35,000 bases of DNA from Neocallimastix lanati (nom. inval.) (GCA_016946835.1 JACVTC010000122.1:387501-422500), one strand, 5' to 3'; numbered from the stretch's first letter, positions 17,976 to 33,511 are shown. Program-made: numbers and translations. Notes: a model not told the origin generated them from the sequence alone.

Positions 17976-20304
17976 ACACAATGCCATTATTGTTCATATT
18001 ATATATATATGCTATATGGTTTAATTAGTTAATTATATTAGCTATATAGTTTATATAAATATTATGCTAAATATATATATAATAGTGATATAAAACAAAT
18101 ACGTGTAGTAACATATTTGTATATTTAATAATAATTATTAAATATTATTAAATTTATATCTTTTTGATTATAATTATTTTATTTTATTTTATTTCAATAT
18201 GTATTATTATAATTATAATAATTTTAATATTTTAATTCATATAAAATTTATATAGTTCTATATATTAGAATATATAATTAATATATTACCTATTTCTTAT
18301 AAATAGATTGAATTATTTATATTAAGAAATAGAAGACTTTCTTGTAAATTTTAGGAATTAGAATTATTATTTTAATTGTACGAATATTATAATTTTATTA
18401 ATAAATTTTTCTAAACCATCATTATTTTAAAAACCCACTGCTTATATATATTATTGCACATAAAAGTCCCGCATATCAATAGTGTGATCACGTGAGTTTT
18501 TATATTGGTTGTTGAATGCTCAAACATACCTAAAACTAGTACAAAACTAGTATCAAATTAACTGGTGAAATTTTTAAATCGCTTTTTTTTTTTTTTTTTT
18601 TTTTTGGGAAAATGTTTTTTTTTTTTTTTTTTTTTTCTTCACTCAAAATAATTATTTAAACAATAGTATAGCTTTTAATTATATATGGTAAAAATAAGTA
18701 CTAATTTGTAATTATCAAAAGCATTATTAATAAATAACAATATATAATTTTCTTTTTTATAAAAATATTGCTAGTTAATAGATTTTAAACAAACAAAAAA
18801 AAAAAAAAAAAAAAAAAAGTATAAAGTTTTTAATAAATATTTTTTTTTAAAATATAGAGTAATAATAATAGTAATTATATATATTATAAATAAAACAATA
18901 ATTGATGTAAACTTATATATAAGTGTTAATTTAAAAGAATATAAAATTGATTAAAGATGAAAAAATTCTTTAATTTGAAATGATTAGGCTATGAAAACAA
19001 TTTACTCTTTTTATTTAGTACAATTATTGATAAAAAAAAAAACTGTAATAATTTTGTTAATAAAATATTATTAATGTGGTACAAATCAGGGAAAATTCTT
19101 ATAAAAATTAAATCAAAATATTTTTAAAGTTTTTATTTCATTTTTTTTTTTTTTTTTTTTTTTTTTTGTATTTTAATAAATACTAATATTAAAGTATTTT
19201 TTTTTTTTACTTTATTTTTCATATTAATAATAATTTATATTAATAGAAATTTTATATAATATATATATAGTTATAAAATAATAAATATAAAAATTATTCA
19301 TATAGTATATATATATATAAAATATATATAATAATCATTAATGTAATAATATATATATATATATATAAAATTCATGAATATTACTATTCTATTATTTATT
19401 TTTAAATATAATACATGTATATATATAATTCATATAATAATAGTTTTTCTTTATAAAAAAATAATTAATATAAAATAAATAGTAGAAATAAAATAAAATA
19501 AAATAAATAGTAAAGTTTTATAAAATATTAAAGTATTAATAAAAAAAATAAATAGTAGTATTATAAAATATTAAAATTTTAATAAAAATAAAATAAAATA
19601 AATAGTAGAATATGAATAAAAAGAATATAAAGTGCAGATTGAATAAAATAAAATAAAGTAAAATAAAATAAAATTAAGTAAAATAAAGTAAAATAAAATA
19701 AATAGTAGAAATATAAATGTAAAGTACAGATTAATAAAATAATAAATAATGAGACAATATGGTCGAAATTTTATATTTAACAATATGCTTTTTTTTTAAA
19801 AAAAAAAAAATAATTGTGACCATTGAGAATGATTTTTAACTTTACTATAATGAAATTGTTAATTTTACAAAAAATATAATGGATAAAATTTTTTATTCAA
19901 TATTTTAATAAAAATAAACTATTTTACTGGTAGAAAAAAATTAAGTATCTTTAAATAAAATATTATTAAATAGAGTTTGATACCACAGAAGAAGATATTT
20001 TTTTAAAGATATTTTTATAAATCAATATATATATATATATAGATTTAATTAAAATTTTATAGATAAGTAAAAGAAAAATAACATATTATTAAATGCAGCA
20101 GTTAAAAAAAAGACAAAAAAAAAAAAAAAAAAAAAAAAAAATAAAGTATATTTTAAATTTCTGTATTAATAAGATTGCTATATTATTATTATTATTTATT
20201 ATTACTGCTATATATAAACATATAACTTTTATTTAATATTATTCTATATATATTACTTATAATTATTAAACAATTTAAATAGTATAATCTAAAAATTGTA
20301 TATG

Positions 20305-20339
<35 letters not shown>

Positions 20340-20497
20340 TAAATCATTTTATTTCTTTTTCATTAAACAAAAAAAATTTTTAATAAAATTAAAATAAAAC
20401 TCATTAAATAATTTTTAAATAGAAATAAAAAAAATTTTTTTTTTTGTATAAAATATTTTGTAAAAATATATTGTAAATACATCATTAATAAATCATA
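17976..20497. other. AT-rich intergenic region, no gene seen
   Basis: These 2.5 kb are mostly homopolymers and AT repeats. A slightly less AT-rich patch at 18420-18560 contains GTGATCACGTGAG and AAAACTAGTA twice. At about 19600-19740 a unit of AAATAAATAGTAGAA plus AAAGTRCAGATT recurs with roughly 100-bp spacing. Neither could be assigned. Confidence 0.6.
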
Positions 20498-21661
20498 ATG
20501 AGTGAAGAAAATAATAATAGTAACGATATAAATAATAATAATAATACCTTAAATAATAAAAATAATATAAGTAGTAGTAATAATAATGAAAATAATAATG
20601 AAAATTCACCTTTTAAAGATAATAATTCAGTTTTAAGTAATGATAATGATATATCATCAAAAGCTAGTAGTAGTAAAGGATCTCGTCCTTCAAGTTCTGA
20701 AACAAATGAATCGAAAAATGATTCAACCTCAGCCGACAATAATGTAAATAATTCCAAAGATAGTAACCAAAAAGCTGAAATATTATATAATATAAATTCT
20801 TTAGAGGATGTATCCGATATAAATGGAATAAATGAAATAACAAAGCCCTTTAACACCAAAAGTCATGAAAATTTATCCAAATTAAATAATGAAATGCAAA
20901 ATAGTATTGATAATGATTTGTATGTAGAGAGGAATATAAAGACCATTGTAAGAGATCTTTCTGGTTTTTTAAATACTAAATCTATTGAAAAATTAGATAA
21001 AGAACCTGTAAAATCAATAGGTGATATTATAGAGGAAATTAATGAAGATGATCAAACAAATTTAGAAAAAATTGTGGAAAAAATTAAAAATGAATATATT
21101 CGTATATCAAGCATTTTAGTCGATACTCGAATAAATGAAAAATCCCTTTATAATAAATGTGTAGATCTTTCTCGATTCTTAAATAGTTGTATTATAAAAG
21201 TTCAAAGTGTATTAAGTGCATCAAAAAATGATAAAATTAATATAATTAATTTAAAGTTAGAATTAGAGAAAGCATGGACTCGAATTGAAGAAGAAGAGAA
21301 CAATAAAGATGTACTTCGTGATACCCTTGATCTTCTAAAAAAAGAAATTGTTAAGTATAGAAAGAGAGTTAGAACTAAATTGGATAATTTACCTGATAAT
21401 CTAATTGATGAATATGAAATTCCTGAGTCTGAATTGAAAAATGCAGATTTTATTAAAGAAATGGAAGACGTAAAATTAAAAACTATTATTAATAGATAAT
21501 TATAAAAATTAAATTTATAAAAATTAAACTATATATAAATAATAATTATATTAAATAATAATAATGATAATAATAATAGTAACAGAGTTGTAGTATATTA
21601 ATTATAATAATAATATTAATAATATTAGTTATTAGAAAAATAATTATAGTACTGATAATTA

Positions 21662-21698
<37 letters not shown>

Positions 21699-23530
21699 CA
21701 ATAATCATTTAGAAAAATAATAATAGTAATAATAACAATAATGTTTATAATAATAATATTTATAATAATGATGTTTATAATAATAATGTTTATAATAATA
21801 ATGCTAAAAATAATTATTATAGAAATTATATTAATATATAAATACAAAAAAATATTAAATTTTTATAAATATTGAAATATTTATATTTATTAAATATATT
21901 ATAATAGAAAATAACAAATTTAACAAATCAAATTACAAAACAAAATCAAGAAATATTGAAGTTAGAAGGTGATTCAAGTAAAAAGGAGGTAGATTATATG
22001 TTGATGAGTGATAAAAATAAAGAATTAACTGATCAAATAACAGAATTGCATGGAAATTTCGCAAAAATGAAATTGGAAAAAGAGCGAGAAACAAGAGAAA
22101 AACGAAAAGTAGAAACTCAACTGAAGAAATTGAATGAAACCATAGAGGAAAAAGATAAAGATTCCGAAAGAAAAGACATTGAATTATCTTCTTGTAAAGA
22201 TATGATTGAAAAATATAAAGATGAATTATCTATGGAACAAATAAAATGTAAAAATTCTATTCAAGAAAAAGAATGCATTGAAGAAACCGCTAATAGACAA
22301 CAAACTGAATTAGATGAACAAAATGTAAAAATTAATTTATTAGTAACTGAAAATTATAAAAATGAATCTATAATTAGAAAACTTGAGTCCCAAATCAACA
22401 GTTTTCAAAATAAATATGAAAAACTTATGCGAGTCAATGAACAATTAATTAAAAAACAAAAAATGTTGGAAGAATGCATAGCATCCAAAGATGAAGAAGA
22501 AGAAAACTTGAATGTTAGTAATAAATATATATATATATATAATTCTTTATATTATTACAGTATATTTAAATATGTTAATTAACATATATATATATATATA
22601 TTATTTATTATCAATCTATATCGTATTTGTGTATGTAAAATATTAAAATAAAAAAAATTATATAAATTTTAATTTAATTTTTCTTATTAATACTTAAGAA
22701 ACAAATTGAATCATTACATAAAGCAGAAGAAGAAAAAGCTAAAGAATTTGAACAAATGAAAAAAAGAATTGGTGAATTAACGAGAGAAAGAGAAATATTA
22801 AGTAAAAATTATATTCGTTCATTAAATAGTAATAATAAACAAAATGGTATTATTAAAACAAATGAGCAAACTTTAAAAAATACTGAACGTGAAATTCAGT
22901 CTTACAGAGATGAAGCATCAAAAATGAGAAAAGTAAAATATAATATATTTATATCATTTTAGTCTATTTTTTTTTTTTTTTTTTTACTTTATTTTTTCAT
23001 GCTTAATTGTAATTTTTTTCAAAAAAAAATATTTTAAAGATTATTTTTGCATTGGAAAAAGAAAGAGATTTACAGGTTATGATTCAATCAAATGTAAAAA
23101 ATGAATTAAATGAAAAGTTAACATATATTAACTCGTTAAAAAGAAAAATCAATGAAGGCAGAAAGAATTACAAATTATTGGAAAAAAAATATGAAGATTG
23201 CATTGTAAAATATAATAAATTATAATTATTATTAATATTATTTTTTTTAAATAACTTATATATGAAATTAATATAAATACACAATTATTTGTATATAATT
23301 TTAAATAAAAAATTTATAATATAAACTTCCAACTGTATGGTAAATTATTATTAAAGAAACTTTATGAAGAAATCAAAGCTGATAGAAATAATTATTCAAA
23401 AAAACTTTTAGATTCAAATGAAGAAATTTTAGAATTAAAGAGAAAATATAATTCAAATTCACATTCGATTGATAATATGAAAGAAGAAGTTAAAATGAAA
23501 GACATAGGTATTCAAATTAAAACTAATAAA

Positions 23531-23567
<37 letters not shown>

Positions 23568-24024
23568 TTGGTGAAAACATGAAAAAATAGATACATTTAT
23601 AATTATTAAATAATAATAATAATGAATAGTAATAAATAATAATAATAATAATAATAATAATGAATAGTAATAAATAATAATAATAATAATGAATAGTAAT
23701 AAATAATAATAATAATAATAATGAATAGTAATAAATAATAATAATAATAATGAATAGTAATAAATAATAATAATAATAATAATGAATAGTAATAAATAAT
23801 AATAATAATAATAATGAATAGTAATAAATAATAATAATAATAATAATGAATAGTAATAAATAATAATAATAATAATAATAATAATGAATAGTAATAAATA
23901 ATAATAATAATAATAATAATGAATAGTAATAAATAATAATAATAATGAATAGTAATAAATAATAATAATAATAATAATAATAATGAAAAGTAATAAATAA
24001 TAATAATAATAATGAATAGTAATA

Positions 24025-24056
<32 letters not shown>

Positions 24057-24617
24057 AAAGTAATAAATAATAATAATAATAATGAATAGTAATAAATAAT
24101 AATAATAATAATAATGAAAAGTAATAAATAATAATAATAATAATGAATAGTAATAAATAATAATAATGATGAATAGTAATAAATAATAATAATAATAATA
24201 ATGAATAGTAATAAATAATAATAATAATAATGAATAGTAATAAATAATAATAATAATGAATAGTAATAAATAATAATAATAATAATAATGAATAGTAATA
24301 AATAATAATAATAATAATAATGAATAGTAATAAATAATAATAATAATGAATAGTAATAAATAATAATAATAATAATAATGAATAGTAATAAATAATAATA
24401 ATAATAATAATGAATAGTAATAAATAATAATAATAATAATAATGAATAGTAATAAATAATAATAATAATAATAATGAATAGTAATAAATAATAATAATAA
24501 TAATGAATAGTAATAAATAATAATAATAATAATAATGAATAGTAATAAATAATAATAATAATAATAATGAATAGTAATAAATAATAATAATAATAATGGA
24601 TACATTTATAATTATTA

Positions 24618-24659
<42 letters not shown>

Positions 24660-26198
24660 TAAAAATAATAATTATATTAATAATAATGATAATAATAATT
24701 ATATTTTTATTAATATCTCAAAAAAATAATAAAAACAACGACAATACTTTTTTTAGCTATTGCGAAAACACATTTTGAAAAAATAAAATTAGAAAAAGAA
24801 AAAGAATATTTATTGAATCAAATTTCAAGTCAACAGAATGAACTTCAAGATAATAAAATGTTTATTAAAAATATGGTAATAATATATATATATAAAATTA
24901 ATTTTAAATTTTGTATGGAAAAAGTATATATTATAACTTATCCATATATCAATAAATATATATATATATTTTTTAGCAATCATCTGAAGAAAATATGAGA
25001 AATACGTTGATTAAAATGGAAAAAGAAAGAAAAAATTTAATACATGATTATGAAAATATAGTAAAAGAAAGAGTAAATAAAAAATTTTTAAATTAATAAT
25101 TACATTTTTAATGTTTTTTTTTTTTAATAATATATTATATTATTTCAATAAATTTATATTTTTATTAACTGTTTTTTTTAAATCCTTTTTAATTGAAATA
25201 TAGGACTTAATGCAAAATCAAATTATATTAAGAAATGATGAAATAGTCTTATTATATGAAAAGTTGAAATTACTAAATTCTGCATTAACAAAAGGTGAAT
25301 TTTTCTATAATGAACGAATTGAAGATATTAGAGTTTTAAAATTAGAAGTTAAAAAATTAAGAAGAGAAAAAAGTGTACTGTCCACTGAAGCTAAGATTAA
25401 TATGGATTTAAGGAAGGAAATATTAGATTTAAAAAATCAAGCCATTGTTAACGATACAAAGATGAAAGTATTAGAAGATGAATTATCAAATCCATTGAAT
25501 ATTCACCGTTGGCGAAAATTAAGTGGTAGTGACCCGGAAAGTTATGAATTAATCTTAAAAATTCAAACCTTACAAAGGCTTTTAATAAAGAAGACAGAAG
25601 ATCTAATACAAAAAGAACAAGAATTAAAAGATAAAGATATATTGTATGAAAAACTGAAAAAAATACTACAGAGACAACCTGGTATAAAAACTATGGAACA
25701 ATTAAGATATTATAGGGATTCATTGAAATCAAAAATAAATGAAAGCAAAGTAATTTTTTTTTTTTTTTAATTAAAAATATAATAGTAAGAAATAGATAAA
25801 AAGTGATTTGAATTAATATTTTTTTTTTTTTTTGTATTTATATAATTTATATTATTATTATTATCCTATAACGTAAATTACGTTAGAGTCTTGCTTCTGA
25901 ATTAAATATGTATCATGCTCAAATTGAAGATTATAAAATTGAAATCGTAAGATTAAATGGAGAAATTCAACATCATAAAGTAAAGTATTATAATCAGAAA
26001 AAGAAATATGAAAATCTAAGTAGAAAGTGTGAAAAGAATAATAAGTATATATCAAAATTTGTATATATATATATATTATATAAATAAAAACATTTTAGTA
26101 ATTAATAAATATACACTTTTTTTTTTCCTTGGAAATTAAAATAATAGAATAAGAAGTTATCCAATAAAAAGAAGAAAAAACCTTTATCCCGATATTAA
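20498..26198 (+). CDS. CFAP58: CFAP58 homologue, coiled-coil flagellar axoneme protein, ten exons
   Basis: Exons joined in frame: 20498-21469, 21908-22513, 22699-22932, 23040-23204, 23357-23507, 24757-24875, 24977-25072, 25204-25749, 25887-26060, 26148-26198; about 1037 residues. After a Asn/Ser-rich N-terminal extension (about 150-190 residues), the protein is almost entirely coiled coil. CFAP58 landmarks appear in order: NEKSLYNKC, EKAWTRIEEE, ELTREREILSKNYIRSLN, EIQSYRDEASKMRKIIFALE, LRNDEIVLLYEKLKLL, RIEDIRVLKLEVKKLRREK, NPLNIHRWRKLSGSDPESYE, LQRQPG and SLASELNMYHAQ. The animal protein is near 870 residues. CFAP58 is needed for building motile cilia and flagella, which here suggests a zoospore flagellum. 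The exon 5/6 intron is about 1.25 kb because of a minisatellite. Splice sites were placed by eye. Confidence 0.9.
21540..21850. repeat. TAATAATAATGTTTA-type repeats in CFAP58 intron 1
   Basis: The 438-bp first intron contains trinucleotide TAA runs and several 15-bp units of TAATAATAATGTTTA between about 21735 and 21803. It has no coding signal. Confidence 0.75.
23590..24632. repeat. About 31-copy minisatellite inside CFAP58 intron 5
   Basis: A core GAATAGTAATAAATAA followed by a variable number of AAT triplets repeats about 31 times, mean period near 32 bp. Three copies near 23986-24120 read GAAAAG instead of GAATAG, alternating with normal ones. The array is bordered by an exact direct repeat that begins GATACATTTATAATTATTAAA, at 23590 and again at 24599. 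A 360-residue open frame on the minus strand (Leu/Tyr/Ile only) is a by-product of the repeat. Confidence 0.93.
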
Positions 26199-27316
26199 CA
26201 AAGTTAATAGTGGAGCTTTAGCTAAAGTTTAAAGCAAAATACATTTTGTAATTCAAAAGTACAGATAATGAAAAAAAAAAAAATTTATCAATCTCATTTG
26301 ATTATTACGTAGTATTATATTGTTAATTACTTTTTTTTTTTTTTTTTTTTTTGTTTCTGTTTTAAATCTTTGTAGTATATTTATAATTATTTTTTTTTTT
26401 TAATATTCATATTTTACAATTCATATAATTTTTTTATATATCAAATATATGCAACTCATTACAATTATACCAAGCATTAAATTTAATATTTATATTTTTA
26501 TTAATAAATTATATTATGTATATTAAATATAAAAATTTTATTAATTTCCTTTAATGATTATAATGTTCATAATAAAAAAATTTTAAAATAATTAATAATT
26601 TTTTTTTTTTATTATTAAATAATTTTGGTGATACAAAAAATAAATTAAAAAAAATATATTTATTTTTATAATTTTCTTTCTTTGTTATTATTTATTTTCT
26701 TTTTAAATTTTATTAATAATATTGTTTTTAAAGCAAACTATATAAAGTCCATTTATAATTATACATAAAATTATAAATATTATAAATAAGAATAATATTT
26801 TAAATTATAGAAATAAAAAAAAATTAGAATAAATTAAATTAAAAAAAAGAAAAGGATAAATAAAAGATTTATATGTATATCTTATATGTATATATTTAAT
26901 AATTAAAATTATAATTTAATATGTATAAATTTAATATAAATGGATAGAAAACAATATTATTAATGTTAAATTAGAAAAGATAAAAAAAAAAAAAAATAAA
27001 AAAAAAAAATAAAAATAAAAATAAAAAATAAAAAATAAAAAATAAAAAATAAAAAATAATAATATAATAAGAAAATAACAAAGAAAAAAAAAATAAAATA
27101 ATAAAAATATATATTTTTTCCCTTGGAAATTAATTTTTAAATTTATCATATATTAATAATTGTGGTAATTATTAATTTAAATTTTTATAAATGTAATTTC
27201 ATTGTAATGAAAATAAAAATTTTTATTTTAAAACAAAGAAAAAAAAAATAATAATAAATATATAATTAATTATAATAAATACATCAATTAATAAATCAAA
27301 TTTAGAAATTTCTAAA
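26199..27316. other. AT-rich spacer between CFAP58 and WDR59 homologues
   Basis: This 1.1-kb stretch contains homopolymer runs and an A/T microsatellite (26980-27060) and no gene. It must hold the 3' end of the CFAP58 transcript and the promoter of the WDR59 homologue, but no specific element stands out. Confidence 0.6.
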
Positions 27317-28249
27317 ATGGTAAATGTAAATCAAAAAAATACATCAGCAATAAATTCAGCATCATCTTCAACAATATATCAATCACTATCTATTCATTTT
27401 GAGCAACCTGTTACAAGTATTAGTATATCGCCTAATGAGCAAGATGTTGTTCTAGCAGCGTAAATATTTATATATATATATATTTTTATTTTCAGAATAA
27501 TATAAATTTTATTGTATATATATAAATGAAATTTTAATTAATTTTATTTTTAATTATATTTGTGAAATTAATATAAAATTAATTTTACTTGCAATTCAAA
27601 ATAAATAAATATTTAATATATAATAACATAATCAACATTCAATATATTTAAAATATATAATTAAAATGTGTACTAAAAGTAAAAAAGGAATGTTTATATT
27701 GGATCTCGAAACTCCATATGAAATGCCTAGAGTGTTACAACATATAACGAAATGGGAAGTTGCAGATGTTCAATGGAACCCTCATATTGAAAGGCAAAAC
27801 TGGATTGCTTCATCAGTAATATATATATATATTTTTTTAATTTAAATAAACCAAAATAAAAATGTAAAATAAAAGTCTCAAAAAAAAAAAGAGAAAAAAG
27901 CAGAAATTAAATTTAAATGTCTATAATTTTAATTTAAATTATATATTATTTATTTGTACATTATTAATTAAAATAAAAAGTCAAATCAAAAAGTATTAAT
28001 TTGGAATTTAGCATTAAATTCAAATTCAAATTCTTCTTCGTCGAAACATGTTGAAATGGTATTAACATCACATACTCGTGCAGTTAGTGATATTAATTGG
28101 AGTGTTTTTAGACCGGATATGTTAGCAACATGTTCTTTAGATAGTTATATTCATTTATGGGATTTAAAAAGTTCAAATAAAAAACCGGTAAATTCATTTT
28201 GTGCATGGACAGGTACATTGAAATTTAGTATTTATGTTTTTTTCGATTT

Positions 28250-28285
<36 letters not shown>

Positions 28286-28847
28286 TAATTAATTCACCCA
28301 TTTTATATTTTATATTAAATATATGTAATATTATTAAATTTATATATATTGACCTTTCATAATAGCTGGTGCTAATCAAGTTAAATGGAATAAAAAAAAT
28401 GAATGGCTACTTGCATCATCACATGATTCCGATTTAAGAATATGGGATATAAGAGTAATAACTTAATTTTTCTTTTGAATTAAATAATAATGATACTAAT
28501 AATATCATTAATAACTATTAATTATAAAAATTATACAGAAAGGATCGACTCCAGTAACTGTAATTACAGCTCATATGAATAAGGTATATGGTATTGATTG
28601 GCATAATACTAAAGAAAATGAAATATTAACATGTAGTCAGGATAAACTTGTTAAGGTATTAATAATTAAATAAACAGTTGAATAATTATAAAATGATTAA
28701 TTAAATAGTTATAAAATAAATCAATGAATAATAATAATAATAATAATACATTTATTTATAGTTTTGGGATATCAATGATCCAAAAACATGTCAAGGTGTT
28801 ATAACTACTAATACTCCTGTATGGAGAGCTCGTTATACGGTATTTTT

Positions 28848-28883
<36 letters not shown>

Positions 28884-30123
28884 CATTATAAATAAAATAA
28901 TTAAAAAAAAAATCAATAAATATATGTATATATATAATAATTTGTATGTATAAAAAATATTTTTTTAATAATTAATTACTACATTATATATAATTTTATT
29001 TTTCAGCCATTTGGTGAAGCTGTTATAACAATGCCTCAAAGAAATGACTCACAACTCTTGATGTGGAGTTGTAACGATTTAACTACCCCTATTTATTCAT
29101 TTAATGGTCATAATGATGTTGTTCGCGAATTTTTATGGAGATCTAAAAAGGATTCATCAAATGATACAAGTATTTTTTTTTTTTTTATTTTTTATTTTTT
29201 ATTTTTGTTCTTTTTCTTATAAATAATATAATTAATGAAAAAAAATCAATGTAATAAATTTTAGTATTATTTAATTACTAATTTACAATTATAAAAATTA
29301 TTATTAGTTAATTATCAATTAATCACATGGTCAAAGGATAAAACGTTAAAGTTATGGCCAGTTAGTCCAAAACATTTAAAGGTAAAATTTTTAAAGTTAT
29401 CTGTTTTAATTTTTTTTTATTATTATTATTATTTAAAATAATAATAATAATAACAATAATAATAATAATAATAATAATAATATGTAAATAATTTTATATT
29501 TACTTCATAATAAATTATAATATTATATATAATAGATTTTAAATAATAAAGATTCTGAATCAGATAATTCCAAAGATGATGATTTAATATTAATAACAAA
29601 CGATAGTTTGTTGGAGGATTCAAAGAATAGCAATGAATCTTCTTTCCAAATAAAACAATTAGATACCCCAAGTCAAATAAATCCAAATATTGATTCATTT
29701 TCATCTTCATTATCAATGTCATTTTCTATATCAGAAACAAAACCTCCTACTTTACCAAAATTAAATGTTGATTCTTCGGATATAGCATTAGCAATGAGTA
29801 GAAATAAACCATTAAATAATATATCAGTAATAAAAGAAGAGGATTTTGATGGTTCATATTTCCAAGAAGATGATGATATTTTCACTGGAATATCAAATGA
29901 AATCGAAAGAAAGGAACAAATAAGAGAATCTTATATTCCAACAAGTTTAGAAGATGAAATCGAGTGGATATCAAAAAGATTCCCTAGTGTTAGATTTGAA
30001 AAAGTATGATTTTATATATTATTTATATATATATTATTTATAATTTAAAATAATGATAAAAAAAAAATTATAATACTAATGTAATAATAATTAATAATTA
30101 ATAATTAATATATATATATTAAT

Positions 30124-30171
<48 letters not shown>

Positions 30172-32344
30172 AAATTATTTTATTTATAATAAAAATATTT
30201 AATATATTTAGGTTAACTTTACCTATCGTACTTGCACTATAACATTACATCATTTTGAGAACTATGTTAAATCTGGAATTCCGGCTGTTTTCTTAAAAGT
30301 AAATATTCAATTTCCACCACAATATCCAAATAAAGCACCACCAACATTCCAAATCCAAAAAACAGGAATGATTTCAATGGCTAATAGAAATTTCATGACA
30401 AGTGTATTTATTTAACTATTTATTTATTTATTTATATAAAATTATTTTTCTATCTATTCATATATATCATGGAAATTTTTTAAATAAATTTAAAAATTTA
30501 TCATTTGATACATAAAAATATATTAATAAATTGTATATTATATATTTGAATTTTTAATAGAAACTCGAAGAAATTGCAAGTACTTACGCTGAAAAATCAT
30601 TACCATGTTTAGAAGCTAGTATACAATTTTTATTATCAGGTGATGCTTCTTCAACATTAAGAATTTCTACTGACAACGATGAAGTGTCTTATCCAAGAAA
30701 TATTAGTTTCTATGATGATTTTTCTTTCACAAATAATCAAGATGATTTAGATAATTTATCTTCTTCTTCATCTGAAAATATATCAACTATTGAAAACTTT
30801 AATAAACAGTCATTTAAAAAGAAGAAGAGTAATAATGATGGTCGTTTTAACTATTCAAGCACTCAAAATGTTCCATATCCATGTTTATGCGGAGCTCGTT
30901 TTTCTCCTACTGGAAAATTAATTGTATTCTTTTCCCCACTTCCACATCCATCTGAAACGAAATTTACTACACATACCTTAGGATCTCATAATCAACAACC
31001 AATTTTACAAACTACCCAATTCACCACCCAACCAAAGACATTTGATTTATATGATAGTTATAGAAATTTTATATTAGTTAGATACCCAAAAGTTGTTTTA
31101 ACTGGCAGTGGAGTGAATCAAGATCCAATTAGAACAGAAGAACCATTAATTACCTCAAATAATAATATTAATCAAAATATATTAAATGAAAAATTAGATG
31201 ATGGAAATGATGGTAAATTGAATTTATGGTTTGATATGGATGAAGAAGATCAAGAAGAAACACCAATGCCAAGTTTATTCTATAAACCAAAGGTAATATT
31301 AACCATCGCACTAATTAATAATAATAATTATAATAATAATAATAATATATTTCGAGTTTTAAATTAATAATAAATTATATTATTTTTATAATAATGTTCT
31401 TTTTAAAAAAAAATTTTTTTTATTAGCCAAATACAACTATTCAACCTGCTTTAGCTTCAACGTCCAACTTCTTAAGAAGAATAAGACAATATACTAAAGT
31501 AAAACCAGATATAGGGTCATCATTAGCTCCAGGTTCCTTAATTACTTCAATATTAGATCAAAAATTAGATTCTGATCCTATGATTAGTAATGAAAATTTC
31601 CCAATTGAAACAAATTCACAATTAAATACACCATTAGATCAACAATCTAATCATCCAACTTTTCTTAATGATGATATAATAAGTACTGATGAAGAAGTGA
31701 AAAATAACCTTAAAAATAAAAAATCTAATGAAAAAGTTTCTTCAGAAAATCAAAGTGATGATATTATTGTAGAGAGTGATAACTTAAGTATTATATCTCA
31801 GCCTCCATCATCACATGAAACTGAAGAAAATGAAGATAGTGAATCAACAACTCCTATTGTCATGAATAAAAGATACCATGGTTACCAATATTCTGGTGTT
31901 ATTAATTTATCTACTTCAAAATCATCCAATGGTTTAGTGGAATCTTTTACTCATTCAACCTTAAGTAGTTACAATGAATCTATTAAATCAGAAGTAGAAA
32001 TTATAAGAGAAGTAATAGACGATGATGTGAATTATAATGATGTTCCAGTATTTACAAGAGAAGATGAAGAAAAAAGAAATGAAAATGAAAATAGTAAAAA
32101 AGAGGATGATTCTGGATATTTTGGAGCGTCTATCTTTATTAAAGATGTACAAAGTTTACTTCCTATTAATAGGAAATTAGCTAAAGATTATACGTAAGTT
32201 TAACTTTTATTATATAAGATTAAAGATTTAATTAGAAGCAATTAAAAAGTTAAAAAAAAAATTAAAAAAAAAAAAAAAATAAGATAAAATAAAATTTTTA
32301 TTACTTATTATTTATTTGTTTTAATTTATTTATTTCTTTTTATT

Positions 32345-32403
<59 letters not shown>

Positions 32404-33394
32404 TTACACATATAGTTTACATGGAGATGATGCTGTTGTTATTTGTATGAAAAATTGTAGAGCTGCTAAAAAGAATAATAGACCAGATCTAGTTAAAATT
32501 TGGGGTATTATTGGTTTAATTCTTTCAAAATATAGAAAAGCTATTATATCAAATAATGATATAAATGGACAACATGTTCTTGAAGAAAAAACTTCAATAT
32601 CATGGAAATTGCATCCATTTGGAAAACGTTTAGTTAATGCAATGTAAATAATAATTTTTTTTTTTTTTAATCAATTTTTAAAAATTATGAATAATAGTAA
32701 ATAATAACACTATATATTATTAATTATTAATAATAAATTGATAAAATAAAATTATTATTTTTATATATTTATTTTAATTCTTTGGAAAATAAAGTTTTTC
32801 TTACTTAGAAAAACAAGGTGATGTTCAAACATTGGCTCTTTTATCTTGTGTATTTACTATTCCATATAAAAATGAAAATACTCCATCACAAGTATGAATT
32901 ATATATTTTTTCTTTTTATTAAAAAAAATTTTTCTCTTTTTTTTTTAATATTTTAAAAAATTTAAATTTTAAAAACAAATTTTTATTTAAAATAAATAAA
33001 TATATATATATATATTAAAATCAATAGATATCTGATATGGAAATTCGTAAAATTCAATTAAAAGGATATTCAAATGAGCAAGTAAATCAATCAAAATTAA
33101 GGAATTCCTTATTATTAAATAGTCAACTTGATTATGAAGGCAGCTATAGTCCATTAAGTGGTAATATGGTTGATGGTCATCCAGCAACCACATTTACACC
33201 AAATGGAATAATAAAACCTAAAAATGTAAAAATAATTAATTATTTATATATTGAAATAAAATATATATAATAAATAATTATTCTTAATAATTAATTATTA
33301 ATTAATCGTTAAACAAGATTAAAAAATTTATACTAATAATATTATTAATAACATTAATAATAAATAAATATAAGCTCTTTTTATTTTTTTATAA

Positions 33395-33437
<43 letters not shown>

Positions 33438-33448
33438 TTTTTTTATAA

Positions 33449-33511
<63 letters not shown>

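Noticed and set aside
18420-18560. Patch with GTGATCACGTGAG as a regulatory site or gene remnant
   Set aside because: There is no neighbouring gene start, no ORF and no second copy, so nothing supports a function.
20485-20859. Antisense 124-residue Leu/Ser-rich frame
   Set aside because: It mirrors the Asn/Ser-rich first exon of the CFAP58 homologue.
21470-21499. End of the CFAP58 coding region at the TAA at 21497
   Set aside because: A GTAAAA donor at 21470 joins in phase to an exon at 21908 that continues the CFAP58 coiled coil.
23523-24605. 360-residue minus-strand open frame of Leu, Tyr and Ile
   Set aside because: It is the reverse strand of the TAA-rich minisatellite, lies wholly in a CFAP58 intron and has no complexity.
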